A DNA stretch of 64,000 nucleotides from JAVBSC01 sp031547305 (GTDB lineage: Bacteria > Desulfobacterota > Desulfovibrionia > Desulfovibrionales > Desulfovibrionaceae). The DNA lies in assembly GCA_031547305.1 (NCBI GenBank), contig JAVBSC010000007.1:1-64000 (forward strand), written 5' to 3'. The position numbers and the translations under genes were made by a program. Under the pieces are notes generated by a model. It worked only from the letters and a program-made list of their open reading frames with translations, was not told the DNA's origin and searched no databases. How positions within the stretch are numbered: position 1 is the first letter of the stretch; each line of letters starts with the position of its first letter. Of this stretch, positions 18,132 to 26,954 are shown piece after piece.

Positions 18132-19523
18132 ATGTATTTTAAACAGTTCACCACCCCCGGCCTGGGTTGTTTCTCTTACCTCATCGGCTGCCCGGCGGCC
18201 GGAACGGCGGCCGTTGTCGATCCCCGGCGCGACATTGACGAGTATCTGGATGCGGCCGCCGGGAGCAACCTGCGCATCACCCACATTTTTGAAACCCACG
18301 TCCATGCGGACCATATCAGCGGCGCCCAGGAACTGGCCGCGGCCACCGGGGCGGGCATTTACATCCACGAGTCCGCGCAAATCACTTACCCGGCCAAAAG
18401 AATAAAACAGGGCGACATCTTTGAGTTTGGCGCGGCCAAAGTGACCGTGCTGCACACACCCGGCCATACGCCCAACTCCACCTCCCTGCTGCTGGCGGAT
18501 AAAATACGCTCCCCGGAGCCGGAGATGATCCTGACCGGCGATCTGCTTTTTGTGGGCGACGTTGGCCGGCCGGACTTGCCGGGCCACGAAATTATGGACG
18601 AACAGATCCGTAACCTGTACCACAGCCTGTACAATGTGCTGGGCGGCCTGCCGGACGGCCTGGAAATCTGGCCCGCCCACGGCCAGGGATCTTTGTGCGG
18701 TTCCGGCATGAGCGCGCGCGGCCAGAGCACCCTGGGCTACGAGCGCCTTACCAACCCCATGCTGCGCCACAACAGCTTCGAGGACTTCCGCAAGGCCATC
18801 CTGGGCCGCCTGCCCATGCGGCCGCAAAGTTTTTCCAGCATCATCAGCGCCAATTCCGGCACGGTGCCCCTGCTGCGCGGCCGCGCCGCGGAAGATGCCT
18901 CCACGGCCCTTTCCCCGGCCCAGGTCAGCTCTTTGCTCAAGAAAGGGGCTATAATTCTGGATGTGCGCGACGCCATGGCCTTCGCCGGGGCGCACATACC
19001 CGGCAGCCTCAACGTGGACGCAACGGAAGGCCAGGCTGTCAACTGGATCGGCACAGTTGTCAAACCCGGCTCCGCCCTGGTCCTGCTGCTCTCCGTTCCG
19101 GAGGATTTTAACCGCCTGCTCACGGATTTGCATCGCATCGGCTATGATAACGTCAAAGGCTACCTGAAGGGCGGCCTGAAGGCCTGGCTATGGGCCGGAA
19201 AACCCGTGGCCAGCCTGCCGGTTCTGGCGGCCGAAGACTTCAGGGACGCCGTGGAGGAAAAACGCTTCACCCTGCTGGACGTGCGCACGCCGGGCGAATG
19301 GGCCGACGGGCGCATCAAAGGCAGCCTGCACGTGCCCATTGACGCGCTAGTCGCCGACCCCAAGGCCTGGAGCGCCAAGGGCCCGTTTGGCGTAACCTGC
19401 CAGAGCGGCTTCAGGGCCAATATGGCCGCCGCCCTGCTCCAGGCTGAATCCGGCGCCGGCGTAAGCGTACTCGCCGGAGGCGTCATGGCCTGGAAATCCG
19501 CCGGCCTGCCGCTGGAGAAATAG
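18132..19523 (+). CDS. Metallo-beta-lactamase fold protein fused to two rhodanese domains
   Basis: The 463-residue protein has an N-terminal metallo-hydrolase domain with the persulfide-dioxygenase/glyoxalase II-like motif THVHADH (His56, His58, Asp60, His61), then two rhodanese domains at about 255-345 and 360-460. The second has an active Cys423 in TCQSGFRA. The first lacks Cys at the equivalent place (ALVLLLS) and is probably structural. By family it should oxidise glutathione or low-molecular-weight persulfide, or handle sulfane sulfur, in keeping with a sulfide-producing host. TGGAGG precedes the ATG. It is monocistronic. Confidence 0.88.
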   Translation: MYFKQFTTPGLGCFSYLIGCPAAGTAAVVDPRRDIDEYLDAAAGSNLRITHIFETHVHADHISGAQELAAATGAGIYIHESAQITYPAKRIKQGDIFEFGAAKVTVLHTPGHTPNSTSLLLADKIRSPEPEMILTGDLLFVGDVGRPDLPGHEIMDEQIRNLYHSLYNVLGGLPDGLEIWPAHGQGSLCGSGMSARGQSTLGYERLTNPMLRHNSFEDFRKAILGRLPMRPQSFSSIISANSGTVPLLRGRAAEDASTALSPAQVSSLLKKGAIILDVRDAMAFAGAHIPGSLNVDATEGQAVNWIGTVVKPGSALVLLLSVPEDFNRLLTDLHRIGYDNVKGYLKGGLKAWLWAGKPVASLPVLAAEDFRDAVEEKRFTLLDVRTPGEWADGRIKGSLHVPIDALVADPKAWSAKGPFGVTCQSGFRANMAAALLQAESGAGVSVLAGGVMAWKSAGLPLEK

Positions 19524-19619
19524 AAGAATCGAGAGTGCGTTGCCATGCTTGCCGTCATGATACTCGGCCACCAGATCCCGGGTGGCCGGGTCGTCGTCAA
19601 CGAGCAGGATTCCTTTCAA
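19524..19619 (-). pseudogene. Truncated response-regulator receiver fragment
   Basis: Directly after the pit stop codon the minus strand reads, from a TTG, LKGILLVDDDPATRDLVAEY. This is the first strand and helix of a CheY-like receiver, including the acidic pair, and it breaks off after about 20 residues where it runs into the antisense of the rhodanese gene. I read it as the stub of a lost response regulator once downstream of pit. No other part of the gene is present. Confidence 0.55.
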
Positions 19620-20630
19620 TCACATCCCCTTAAAAACACCGTCCAGAAGCAGAAAACTGATCGCGCCCACCAGGGCGGAGGCCGGAATAGTCAGAACCCA
19701 GGCAATGACCAGGTTGCCGGCTATGCCCCAGCGCACGGCCGAAAGGCGCTTGGTGGAACCCACCCCGAAAATGCAGGAGGTTATGGTGTGCGTGGTGCTG
19801 ATGGGCGCGCCGAACATGGAGGCGCAGCCGATTACCGCGGCGGCCGATGTTTCCGCCGCAAAGCCGTGCACCGGCTCCAGCTTGAAGATCTTGTGCCCCA
19901 TGGTCTTCACGATTTTCCAGCCGCCCACGGCCGTGCCGGCGGCCATGGCCAGGGCGCAGGCCAGCTTTACCCACAGAGGCACGGTTATGGTGGGAATTTC
20001 CCCAAAAATGAGCAGGGCCAGGGTGATCACGCCCATGGTCTTTTGCGCGTCGTTCAGGCCGTGGCTCAGGGCCATGAACCCGGCGGAAACGATTTGCGAC
20101 TTTCGGAAAATGCGGTTGACCAACGGCCGGTTAACCTTAAAAAATACAATGCTGATCAGCCCCATGAGCAGCAGGCCCATGATAAAGCCGGCCAGGGGAG
20201 AAATAAGCAGCGGCAGGATCACCTTTTTGACGATGGACAGGCCGTTGAGCGAATCCGGCCCGGCGTGTGCCACAGCCGCGCCCATAAGTCCGCCGATCAG
20301 AGCGTGCGAGGAGGACGAGGGAATGCCGAAATACCAGGTTATGCTGTTCCAGGCTATGGCGCCGATCAGCGCGGCCAGGACCAGGACGTGGCTGCCGGTG
20401 ACTATTTCCGGCCGCACTATGCCGCCGCCCAGAGTGTGTGCCACTTCCGTGCCCAAAAACGCGCCAAGCAGATTCAACGCGGCGGCCATGCCCACGGCCA
20501 GGCGCGGGGTAAGCACCTTGGTGGAAACAACGGTGGCGATGGCATTGGCGCAGTCATGCGCGCCGTTGGTAAAGTCAAAGATCAGGGCGGCAATGACGAT
20601 CAATACCAGCAGGATCGATACTTCAAACAT
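19620..20630 (-). CDS. pit: Inorganic phosphate transporter, PiT family
   Basis: The 336-residue membrane protein carries the two PiT signatures: FDFTNGAHDCANAIAT near the N terminus and GLNDAQKTMGV in the second half, with about ten hydrophobic segments. It moves phosphate with a cation across the inner membrane. Its start overlaps the stop of the DUF47 gene by 8 bases, so the two are translationally coupled, the usual PiT arrangement. A truncated response-regulator stub lies right after its stop. Confidence 0.95.
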   Translation of the reverse strand: MFEVSILLVLIVIAALIFDFTNGAHDCANAIATVVSTKVLTPRLAVGMAAALNLLGAFLGTEVAHTLGGGIVRPEIVTGSHVLVLAALIGAIAWNSITWYFGIPSSSSHALIGGLMGAAVAHAGPDSLNGLSIVKKVILPLLISPLAGFIMGLLLMGLISIVFFKVNRPLVNRIFRKSQIVSAGFMALSHGLNDAQKTMGVITLALLIFGEIPTITVPLWVKLACALAMAAGTAVGGWKIVKTMGHKIFKLEPVHGFAAETSAAAVIGCASMFGAPISTTHTITSCIFGVGSTKRLSAVRWGIAGNLVIAWVLTIPASALVGAISFLLLDGVFKGM

Positions 20631-21249
20631 TTTTCAAAACCGCTTCTTCAATGGACTCCGCGAGCGCGGTCACCTGGTTGACGGCCATTTCCATGCGGTC
20701 GTAGGCCTGGGTCCACTTGAGGATGTTCAGGATGTCCGCCGGGGCTGGCTCCTTGATGTCATGGAGTTCTCCCAGGCCCATGCTCAGGAGCATCTCGCAC
20801 TCGTTGCGCAGGGCCCAGAACACCTTGGTATTGTGGCTGTCACGCTTTTGCGAAAGCCCTTCCAGCATGGACTTGGTGAGCTGGGCCATCAGCTTGAGGT
20901 TGCGCGCCAGTTGGAGCATGGGGAAGCGGACGTAGGAAAATTCAAAAATATACAGCCTGTTGGCTGTATTGCGGATCAGGTCGATGGCTTCCTCCTGCGT
21001 CTTGTTTATGTGCAGGATGTCTTCCCGGTCTATGGGCGTGATGAAAGTCAGGGACAAATGCTTGGTTATGGCCAGATGGATGGAGTCCGCTTCTTCTTCC
21101 AACAGGGAAATTCCCCGGTGCGGCTTGTCTATGCCGGTGTTGTTTTCCAGCAGTTCGGCCAGCGCGGTGGCCACGGAACACAGGATTTTGTTTTGCTGCA
21201 GAAGAAGCTCAAAAAAGGGCGCCCCTTTGGGCAGAAGAGCGTTGAACAT
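20623..21249 (-). CDS. DUF47 (PhoU-like) phosphate transport regulator
   Basis: The 208-residue, mostly helical protein matches DUF47, a PhoU-like family encoded with PiT transporters. Acidic helices such as LLEEEADSIHLAITKHL may bind metal as in PhoU. It probably controls activity of the PiT transporter at the membrane. It is the first gene of a two-gene operon, overlapping pit by 8 bases. Confidence 0.9.
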   Translation of the reverse strand: MFNALLPKGAPFFELLLQQNKILCSVATALAELLENNTGIDKPHRGISLLEEEADSIHLAITKHLSLTFITPIDREDILHINKTQEEAIDLIRNTANRLYIFEFSYVRFPMLQLARNLKLMAQLTKSMLEGLSQKRDSHNTKVFWALRNECEMLLSMGLGELHDIKEPAPADILNILKWTQAYDRMEMAVNQVTALAESIEEAVLKNV

Positions 21250-21413
21250 TCAGGCTACTCCGGTTCAATGGTACTTTCAGACAAATCTGTGAGCAAATCG
21301 ATAAGTTAACAGCAAGCGACAGGCCGCGCTTCAAACGCCCCGTCCCGGCATAAAAATTCCACAGACCAGGCAAATTGTCACCTTAAACTTGCCCGAAACC
21401 GGAAAATTTTCCG

Positions 21414-21521
21414 TCACGCTTTGAGCTTGACCGCCACAGCGCAGACAATCCGCCGGATTTCCTCTTTCTCCAACTCCTCATAATACGGACCCCGCGTTCC
21501 GTCCGCCTTTAAGGCGCACAC
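21414..21521 (-). CDS. Possible small protein or gene remnant (35 residues)
   Basis: From a GTG at 21521 the minus strand encodes a peptide with GTRGPYYEELEKEEIRRIVC followed by AVAVKLKA and a stop. The composition and alternating charged helix look like real protein, but there is no clear ribosome site and the same frame is open about 20 codons further upstream without a standard start. It may be the tail of a lost gene. I do not recognise the family. Confidence 0.25.
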   Translation of the reverse strand: MCALKADGTRGPYYEELEKEEIRRIVCAVAVKLKA

Positions 21522-21534
21522 ACCATAAATATAC

Positions 21535-21568
21535 GCGGGCCGGGAGTTTTCCGGCCCGCAATTTTTTT
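21535..21568 (+). terminator. Intrinsic terminator
   Basis: GCGGGCCGG pairs with CCGGCCCGC and is followed by AATTTTTTT on the plus strand. No complete plus-strand gene lies just before it, so it may insulate the cfa promoter or mark a lost gene. Confidence 0.55.
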
Positions 21569-21945
21569 GCCGCCCACTCTCCTAAATACCGGAACTGTTT
21601 CCACAAGGCGGTGCAGTTAAACTTCTTACAAAAATATAAAAATAGCGGTGATAAGAACTATTTAATAATTCACCTCATTCACATATCTGCCTATATTAAC
21701 GTAATAAATATTGACGTGGACGTTTCATAGCTTCATATTCTACTTCACGCTCAAGTTTTGGCATTTATACTTGCCCTCATTCAGCATCTTCAGCAGTCCG
21801 CTTGTTGCGAATCGCCGCGCATTTCGTTTTGCACACCAGACAGCGTTGGCGCACAATCGCCAGCAACAGAGGTTTGCCGGTAAATGAGTTGCCGGCCCTT
21901 TACCCTTTTCATCAGTGAACCGCTTCAAATCACGGAGGATATATC

Positions 21946-23061
21946 ATGAACGCGGAGGCAATATTCAACAAACTGGCCGATAACGCGGGAATCCACGTGG
22001 ACGGCGACAAGCCCTGGGATATCCAGGTGCACAACAGCGGGCTGTACGGCCGCGTTCTGCGCCAGGGCACCCTGGGCCTGGGAGAATCATACATGGACGG
22101 CTGGTGGGACTGCGAGCGCCTGGACGAGATGGTCTGCCGCGCCATGGCCGCCACCTCGGCCCAGTTGGCCATAGCCCGTAACGCGCATACCAGGCTGCAC
22201 GATCTGGTCATGAAATTCCTGAACCGGCAAACGCTCGGCCGGGCCACCAGGGTGGCCGAACAGCACTATAACGGCGACCATGCCATGTTTCAAGCCATGT
22301 TGGACCCATACATGCAGTATAGTTGCGGCTGGTGGGAAAACGCCTCCACCCTGGCCGAGGCGCAAATCGCCAAGATGGAGCTGATCTGCCGCAAGCTGTG
22401 CCTGGCTCCGGGCATGAATGTCCTGGACATAGGCTGCGGCTGGGGCGGTCTGGCCCGATATATGGCTGAACGCCACGGCGTGAGGGTGACTGGCGTCAAT
22501 ATTTCCACGGAACAGCTCGCCTATGCCAAAGAACATGCCGGAAGCCTGCAGGTAAGCTACCTGGAGAAGGACTACCGCCATCTTTCCGGCGCCTGGGATC
22601 GCATTGTTTCCGTTGGTATGTTCGAACACGTCGGGCCGCGCAATTACCGGGAGTTTTTCGCCAAAGCCAGGCAATGCCTCAAGCGGGACGGGTTGCTTCT
22701 GCTCCATACCATTGGCGGCAACGGCGGCCGCGACAGCGGTTCGGACGTCTGGCTGGAAAAATACATATTCCCCAACGGCATCCTGCCCTCGCCCATGGGC
22801 ATAACCAAGGCCATTGAAGAACTCTTTGTGCTGGAAGACTGGCACAACTTCGGGGCGGACTACGATAAAACCGCCATGGCCTGGCACCGCAACTTTGAGG
22901 AAGGCTATCGCCAAGGCGCCTTCAAATGCACGGAGCGCCAGCGCCGCATGTTCGCCTATTACCTGCTGAGCTGCGCCGGCTGCTTCCGCTCCCGGAACAT
23001 CCAGCTTTGGCAGCTTGTGCTTTCGCCGGGAGGAGTGCCAGGAGGCTACCGCCGCCCTTAG
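21946..23061 (+). CDS. cfa: Cyclopropane-fatty-acyl-phospholipid synthase
   Basis: The 371-residue protein has an N-terminal lipid-binding region (GLGESYMDGWWD) and the methyltransferase motif VLDIGCGWGGLARYMA, with the conserved active-site segments QYSCGWW, FEHVG and, at the C terminus, FRSRNIQLWQLVLSP. It adds a methylene group from S-adenosylmethionine to unsaturated acyl chains of membrane phospholipids, a stationary-phase and acid-stress adaptation. Length is close to E. coli Cfa. CGGAGG precedes the ATG. The gene stands alone. Confidence 0.95.
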   Translation: MNAEAIFNKLADNAGIHVDGDKPWDIQVHNSGLYGRVLRQGTLGLGESYMDGWWDCERLDEMVCRAMAATSAQLAIARNAHTRLHDLVMKFLNRQTLGRATRVAEQHYNGDHAMFQAMLDPYMQYSCGWWENASTLAEAQIAKMELICRKLCLAPGMNVLDIGCGWGGLARYMAERHGVRVTGVNISTEQLAYAKEHAGSLQVSYLEKDYRHLSGAWDRIVSVGMFEHVGPRNYREFFAKARQCLKRDGLLLLHTIGGNGGRDSGSDVWLEKYIFPNGILPSPMGITKAIEELFVLEDWHNFGADYDKTAMAWHRNFEEGYRQGAFKCTERQRRMFAYYLLSCAGCFRSRNIQLWQLVLSPGGVPGGYRRP

Positions 23062-23194
23062 AAGCTGGTCCAGCTTTGGGACTCCGCCCCCCAGTTGGGG
23101 GCAATTGTACCCCGGACCTATTGCCGGTTCCAAACGGTCCAATTCATGGGCAGGGAGCGTGAAGGGGCGGAACCCCCGGAAGCGGAGCCATATA

Positions 23195-23262
23195 GGCGCA
23201 GGCGGCATTCATTGCCGCCGTGAAGCGTCGCGGTGGGCGCGCCTTTGAAACTCCTTGCGGGG
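23195..23262. repeat. Interspersed intergenic repeat family A, copy 2
   Basis: Second copy of the element at 17094-17168, same orientation, with the same 7-bp hairpin core and the same closing TTGCGGGG. It lies between cfa and the secreted repeat protein gene. The DNA just before it, at 23060-23190, is also rich in G and C runs. Confidence 0.7.
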
Positions 23263-23283
23263 TTTGTCGTCAACTTGATCAGA

Positions 23284-25803
23284 CTATCTTCTAAATCCGC
23301 CGAAGTGTGGCATGAACATGGGCCGGCCGCCGCCAAAGGAGTGGAAGCTGTTCTCGCGCAGGGCGCCCATATCCCGTTGCGCGCGTTCGCGATCCAGCTC
23401 CCGCGACCGGTCCTGGGTAAGGCCGGGTTTTTGCAGGGCGCGCTCCCGCAGGTTCCCTAACTGGTCCTGGTTAAGGTTGGGGTTCCGGCTCAGGCGATCC
23501 CGCAGGTTTTGCAGCCTGTCCTCCTGGTTCTGGCCGCCCGGGGGCGCGCCCGGCTGGCCGGGCTTCCGCAGGGGATCCCACTGGCGGGTATCGCTGTTGT
23601 AGCGATAGAGCTGCCCGTCCCTGGAAGCGAACACGTTGTTGTTGATGTGGCCGATGGCGTCGCCGCCGCTGCCCCTTAGGCCGCCAATGTCCACGCTCTG
23701 GCCGCCGCCGGTATGCGCGTCCACGCGCCCGGCGGTTACGGATCGCCCAGTGTCCGCGTTGCCCACGGTCACGCGCCCGGCCGAGCCCATGCTTCCGGTG
23801 TTGGGGTTCACCCCGGCCGCGTGCCCGCCGTAGGCGTAATTGCCGGTGTAGACATTGTCCACCGCGCCCCGGCCGCCGGCGGCTATTGCACCGGTGCGCG
23901 AATTGTAGGCCATTCCGTAGGTTTTGGCGAACTCGTTGCCGGTTACGGCGTCGTAACCGCCAATGCCCCGGCTCACCGAGCTTACGCTGCCCCAGTTGCG
24001 GTAAATGTTGCCGGTGGTGCCCGCCCAACCGTTCGGGCCCCAGGCGGTGACGCCGCCGTAGCCGTTATAGTAGGCGCCGCTGTAGTACGGCCCCCACCAG
24101 GGCGCGGGCGGATAACACCAGCAGCCGTCGCAATCGTCGTCCCACCAGGCCCAGCCGAAGGCGAAGCCGAAGGCCCAGCCCCCCCAGGGAGTCCAGCACA
24201 TGGAAGCCCCGTCGCAATAGGTGACCGGCGGGCCGTACCAGACCGTGCCGCTGACCCAGGCCGGGTAAGTGTAGCCGGTGCCGTACACCACCACGCCGTC
24301 CGGCGTGATCAGCGTGCCGTAATAGCCGCTGGTGTAGCCTTCCACCACTGTGGCCGGAGTCACGGCGTATATTTTGACGTAAACCACGTAATGCAGGGGC
24401 GAAGTCACGGGAATGGCGTAAATGGCCGCCGGCACCTCCGTGGCCACGCTCCAGGGTCCGGTCACGTCGCTGGCGGTGAACCAGACAGCTCCGTGCAGGG
24501 CGTACCAGTGGAAATCGCTGACCTTGATGATCGGATCCGCCGCGTTAAAGACATAGTACAATGAGGTGCCGGCAATGGGCCGCAAATGGACCGGACCGTC
24601 AATGACCTGGGTGAACGTGGTGTGCTGGCGATCCACCACGGCCGTCTGGGGTATGCCGGCGCTTATGACCGCCTCGTTGGCCTGTTCCGTGCCCGGCACC
24701 GAGGCTTTGACGTTTTCCTTGGGCGAGTCGTCCGGAATTCTGGCAAAATCCCGAGGCAGGTTTTTAGGCGGCACGTAAGCCCAGGGGCCGCCGAGAGACG
24801 GCGCGCTGAACCAGCGGCCGGAAAGAAGCGCGTATACTTTGCCGGTTCTGGTATCCTTAAACAGGCCGGCCGTGGTGTTTTTTACATACTCCAGGCTGGT
24901 GCCGCGGATTGGCGCGTAGATCGGCTCGCCGTTCATAACGATCAGCTCGGACGGCCTGGCGGCCACATAGACGTCCGGCGGCCCGGGCAGTTTAAACAGG
25001 GAAGGCGTTTGGCCGGTTTGCGGATCCGGCTGCCCGGCCAGCAGATCCACCTGCCGGCTCTTTTTGGCGGCCTCCAGGGCCGCATCCGCGCCCTGGGGAG
25101 CCCTGTCGGCGATGCTCCACGGCCCCAACAGGGCCGGGGCGCTCAGATAGCCGTTCATAAAACGCAGATAGTAAGCGCCGTCAGACGCTTTAATCAGCAA
25201 AACCCTGGTGTTGACCACTCTTTGCAGCCCGGTGCCGGGCACCGGGGCCAGGCGCGGTTCGCCGTCAATATAAATGAGCAGGGCCGGCCTTTTGGAAATA
25301 ATGATCTGCGGCGGGGTGTTGTCCAGGGGGGAGGACAGCCCGGCCACCTCGGCTTCGTGCACGGCCAGGGCGGATTCCAGGCGGTCCAGGGAAATGTCGC
25401 GCAAATCCTGAAGCATGCCGGGACGCAGAGCGGCCATAAAGGCGCCCTCCCTGGACGGCGCGCCCGGCAGGCTGACGCTGAGGTTTTCCACGTCCGTCAG
25501 CCGGACCGCGCGCCCTTCTTTGTCCACCTGGGTGTGCGCGGTCAGGGAAAGCACACCGTACTCGGTCTCTTGGACCCCGGCAAAGGTCGCGGACAGAGCG
25601 GAACGGACCTTAAGGGTATTGCCGTTCCAAAATTCCACCTGGGGCTGATAAATGGTTGCCGTAACCCCCTGAGCGCTGACCGTGCGCGGCCAGGGGGCGA
25701 ATCCGGCCGCCTCGCCAGTCGACTGCGCCGCCAGGGAGGGGACGGCGCCTGTCTCTGAAGCTAGCGCCAAAATTACAATGACAACACCGGCAAGCCTGCG
25801 CAT
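23284..25803 (-). CDS. Large secreted protein with three sheet-type repeats and a Trp/Tyr/Gly-rich region
   Basis: The 839-residue protein has a signal peptide. Three repeats of about 120 residues follow (roughly 165-260, 280-375 and 400-500), each with an opening P...II or VYV strand, a G(E/P)P-x3-PI-x-GT motif, an N-T/N-A step and a closing W(F/S)-A...GPW. A Trp/Tyr/Gly-rich stretch (WTPWGGWAFGFAFGWAWWDD and following) comes next, then degenerate TG/AGR repeats and an Arg/Gln/Asn-rich tail. Similar proteins are sometimes labelled carbohydrate-binding family V/XII, without known function. AAGGAG precedes the ATG at 25803; the longer upstream frame lacks support. Periplasmic or surface location is expected. 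Confidence 0.72.
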   Translation of the reverse strand: MRRLAGVVIVILALASETGAVPSLAAQSTGEAAGFAPWPRTVSAQGVTATIYQPQVEFWNGNTLKVRSALSATFAGVQETEYGVLSLTAHTQVDKEGRAVRLTDVENLSVSLPGAPSREGAFMAALRPGMLQDLRDISLDRLESALAVHEAEVAGLSSPLDNTPPQIIISKRPALLIYIDGEPRLAPVPGTGLQRVVNTRVLLIKASDGAYYLRFMNGYLSAPALLGPWSIADRAPQGADAALEAAKKSRQVDLLAGQPDPQTGQTPSLFKLPGPPDVYVAARPSELIVMNGEPIYAPIRGTSLEYVKNTTAGLFKDTRTGKVYALLSGRWFSAPSLGGPWAYVPPKNLPRDFARIPDDSPKENVKASVPGTEQANEAVISAGIPQTAVVDRQHTTFTQVIDGPVHLRPIAGTSLYYVFNAADPIIKVSDFHWYALHGAVWFTASDVTGPWSVATEVPAAIYAIPVTSPLHYVVYVKIYAVTPATVVEGYTSGYYGTLITPDGVVVYGTGYTYPAWVSGTVWYGPPVTYCDGASMCWTPWGGWAFGFAFGWAWWDDDCDGCWCYPPAPWWGPYYSGAYYNGYGGVTAWGPNGWAGTTGNIYRNWGSVSSVSRGIGGYDAVTGNEFAKTYGMAYNSRTGAIAAGGRGAVDNVYTGNYAYGGHAAGVNPNTGSMGSAGRVTVGNADTGRSVTAGRVDAHTGGGQSVDIGGLRGSGGDAIGHINNNVFASRDGQLYRYNSDTRQWDPLRKPGQPGAPPGGQNQEDRLQNLRDRLSRNPNLNQDQLGNLRERALQKPGLTQDRSRELDRERAQRDMGALRENSFHSFGGGRPMFMPHFGGFRR

Positions 25804-25982
25804 GGCGATTCTCCTTTGCCGCTCCCGGCCGGGGAGCGGAATATGCGCGCTCGGCCGGGAGTGAAAATTCGGCGATTGTTTCCAATATAGCACGGCCTGA
25901 GGATGATGGCAAAAATATAAGTCTACAATTATGGAGAAATATCGAGCGGAAAAGGTTAGGCGCAAGGCCCAAAAAATTGAAT

Positions 25983-26044
25983 TCCCGCCGGTCAGGGGGG
26001 AGGCTGGGGCCGTTGACCTCGCAAAGGCGGCCTGACCGGCGGGA
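25983..26044. repeat. 14-bp perfect inverted repeat with 34-base spacer
   Basis: TCCCGCCGGTCAGG is followed by 34 bases and its exact complement CCTGACCGGCGGGA. The spacer is G-rich. It could be a structured RNA, a protein-binding dyad or the end of a decayed element. There is no T-run. Confidence 0.6.
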
Positions 26045-26317
26045 GAGTGGGGGGTGGGGGCTGCTCCAGGAGCGCTTTGGACCAACTTCTCTTTTACCAA
26101 CCCCACCAGCCTGATTGTAAAATAGTGGGTGTATTAAGGACTTACTATTATATTCGCATGCCACGACATAAAAAATAATTTCCCTTATCTATATCCTGAA
26201 AATGGCATACCGTAATCAGCGATTAGGATTTATAAAAAAATACCGGCACTGAAAAAAGCGGCATAATCCAGAGAAAAAACCCCGCGTCTGGCCGCCTGAA
26301 TAATTTTTATCATCGGC

Positions 26318-26345
26318 TTGACTATGTCTTTGGCGAATATATGAT
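26318..26345 (+). promoter_or_regulatory. Candidate hsp20 promoter
   Basis: TTGACT and TATGAT are 16 bases apart, and the hsp20 start codon is 30 bases further on. It looks like a vegetative promoter. A sigma32-type element cannot be excluded. Confidence 0.5.
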
Positions 26346-26375
26346 AAATTATAGAAAGAAATAAGGAGGTCGCTT

Positions 26376-26915
26376 ATGAATATCGCCAAATTCAATCCCT
26401 GGAACTGGTTCAACAAAGAAGAGCATCAGGGCGCCGGCCTGCTCCCCAAAGATATGCGAAGCGGTTTTGCCGCTCTGGACAAGCTGCACTCGGAAATAGA
26501 CCAGATATTTGACGGTATTTTCGAACACGGCTTGCCGATGTTTCCGCGCCCCAGGGCCGGCTCACCTGAAGAATCGGCGGAACTGAAGCCGAAGCTGGAC
26601 ATAGCCGGGGGCGATGAACATTACCTGGTCACAGTGGAGTTGCCCGGCGTGGACGAAAAAGACGTGCATCTTGAACTGCGCGGGGACTGTCTGATCATCA
26701 AAGGCGAAAAAAAGAACGAGCATGAGGAAAAAGGCAAGGACTACTACCGCATGGAACGCAGCTACGGTTCCTTCCAGCGGGTGCTCTCCCTGCCGGAGGA
26801 TGTGGACTCCTCCGGCATAAAAGCGGCCCACAAGGCCGGCGTGCTCACCGTTACCCTTCCCCGCAAGGCGGCGGCTCTGCCCGCCGGCAGGTCTATCGCC
26901 ATTGAGAAAGGCTAA
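26376..26915 (+). CDS. Small heat shock protein, Hsp20/alpha-crystallin family
   Basis: The 179-residue protein has the alpha-crystallin domain at about 68-165: KLDIAGGDEHYLVTVELPGV, then a HLELRGDCLIIKGEKK strand pair and the closing AAHKAGVLTVTLPR (the conserved A-x-x-x-n-G-V-L motif). It is an ATP-independent holdase that binds unfolding proteins in the cytosol. An ideal AAGGAGGT lies 7 bases before the ATG. It converges on dnaA. Confidence 0.95.
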   Translation: MNIAKFNPWNWFNKEEHQGAGLLPKDMRSGFAALDKLHSEIDQIFDGIFEHGLPMFPRPRAGSPEESAELKPKLDIAGGDEHYLVTVELPGVDEKDVHLELRGDCLIIKGEKKNEHEEKGKDYYRMERSYGSFQRVLSLPEDVDSSGIKAAHKAGVLTVTLPRKAAALPAGRSIAIEKG

Positions 26916-26943
26916 AAAATCAGAGGCGGCCAAAACCCGCCTC
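26914..26943 (-). terminator. Terminator after dnaA (minus strand)
   Basis: GAGGCGG and CCGCCTC form a 7-bp stem between the hsp20 and dnaA stop codons. On the minus strand TGATTTTTT follows, which fits an intrinsic terminator for dnaA. Confidence 0.6.
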
Positions 26944-26954
26944 CTGCTTTGGAC

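Larger units (their letters stand above)
21250..21945. other. Intergenic region between the DUF47 and cfa genes
   Basis: About 700 bases without a full-length gene. It contains a short minus-strand coding-like frame and a terminator, both listed separately. The AT-rich part at 21600-21740 holds a possible cfa promoter (TTGACG at 21711-21716 and CATATT at 21734-21739, 17 bases apart), which would give a leader of almost 200 bases. A minus-strand frame at about 21780-21900 with CLVCKTKC may be another decayed fragment. Confidence 0.4.
25804..26375. other. Intergenic region between the secreted protein and hsp20
   Basis: About 570 bases without a supported gene. It carries the divergent starts of the two flanking genes, a long inverted repeat and a candidate hsp20 promoter, both listed separately. 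Confidence 0.5.

Noticed and set aside
19545..21309. Plus-strand frames of 378 and 575 residues
   Set aside because: They are antisense to pit and DUF47, which have clear family signatures on the other strand.
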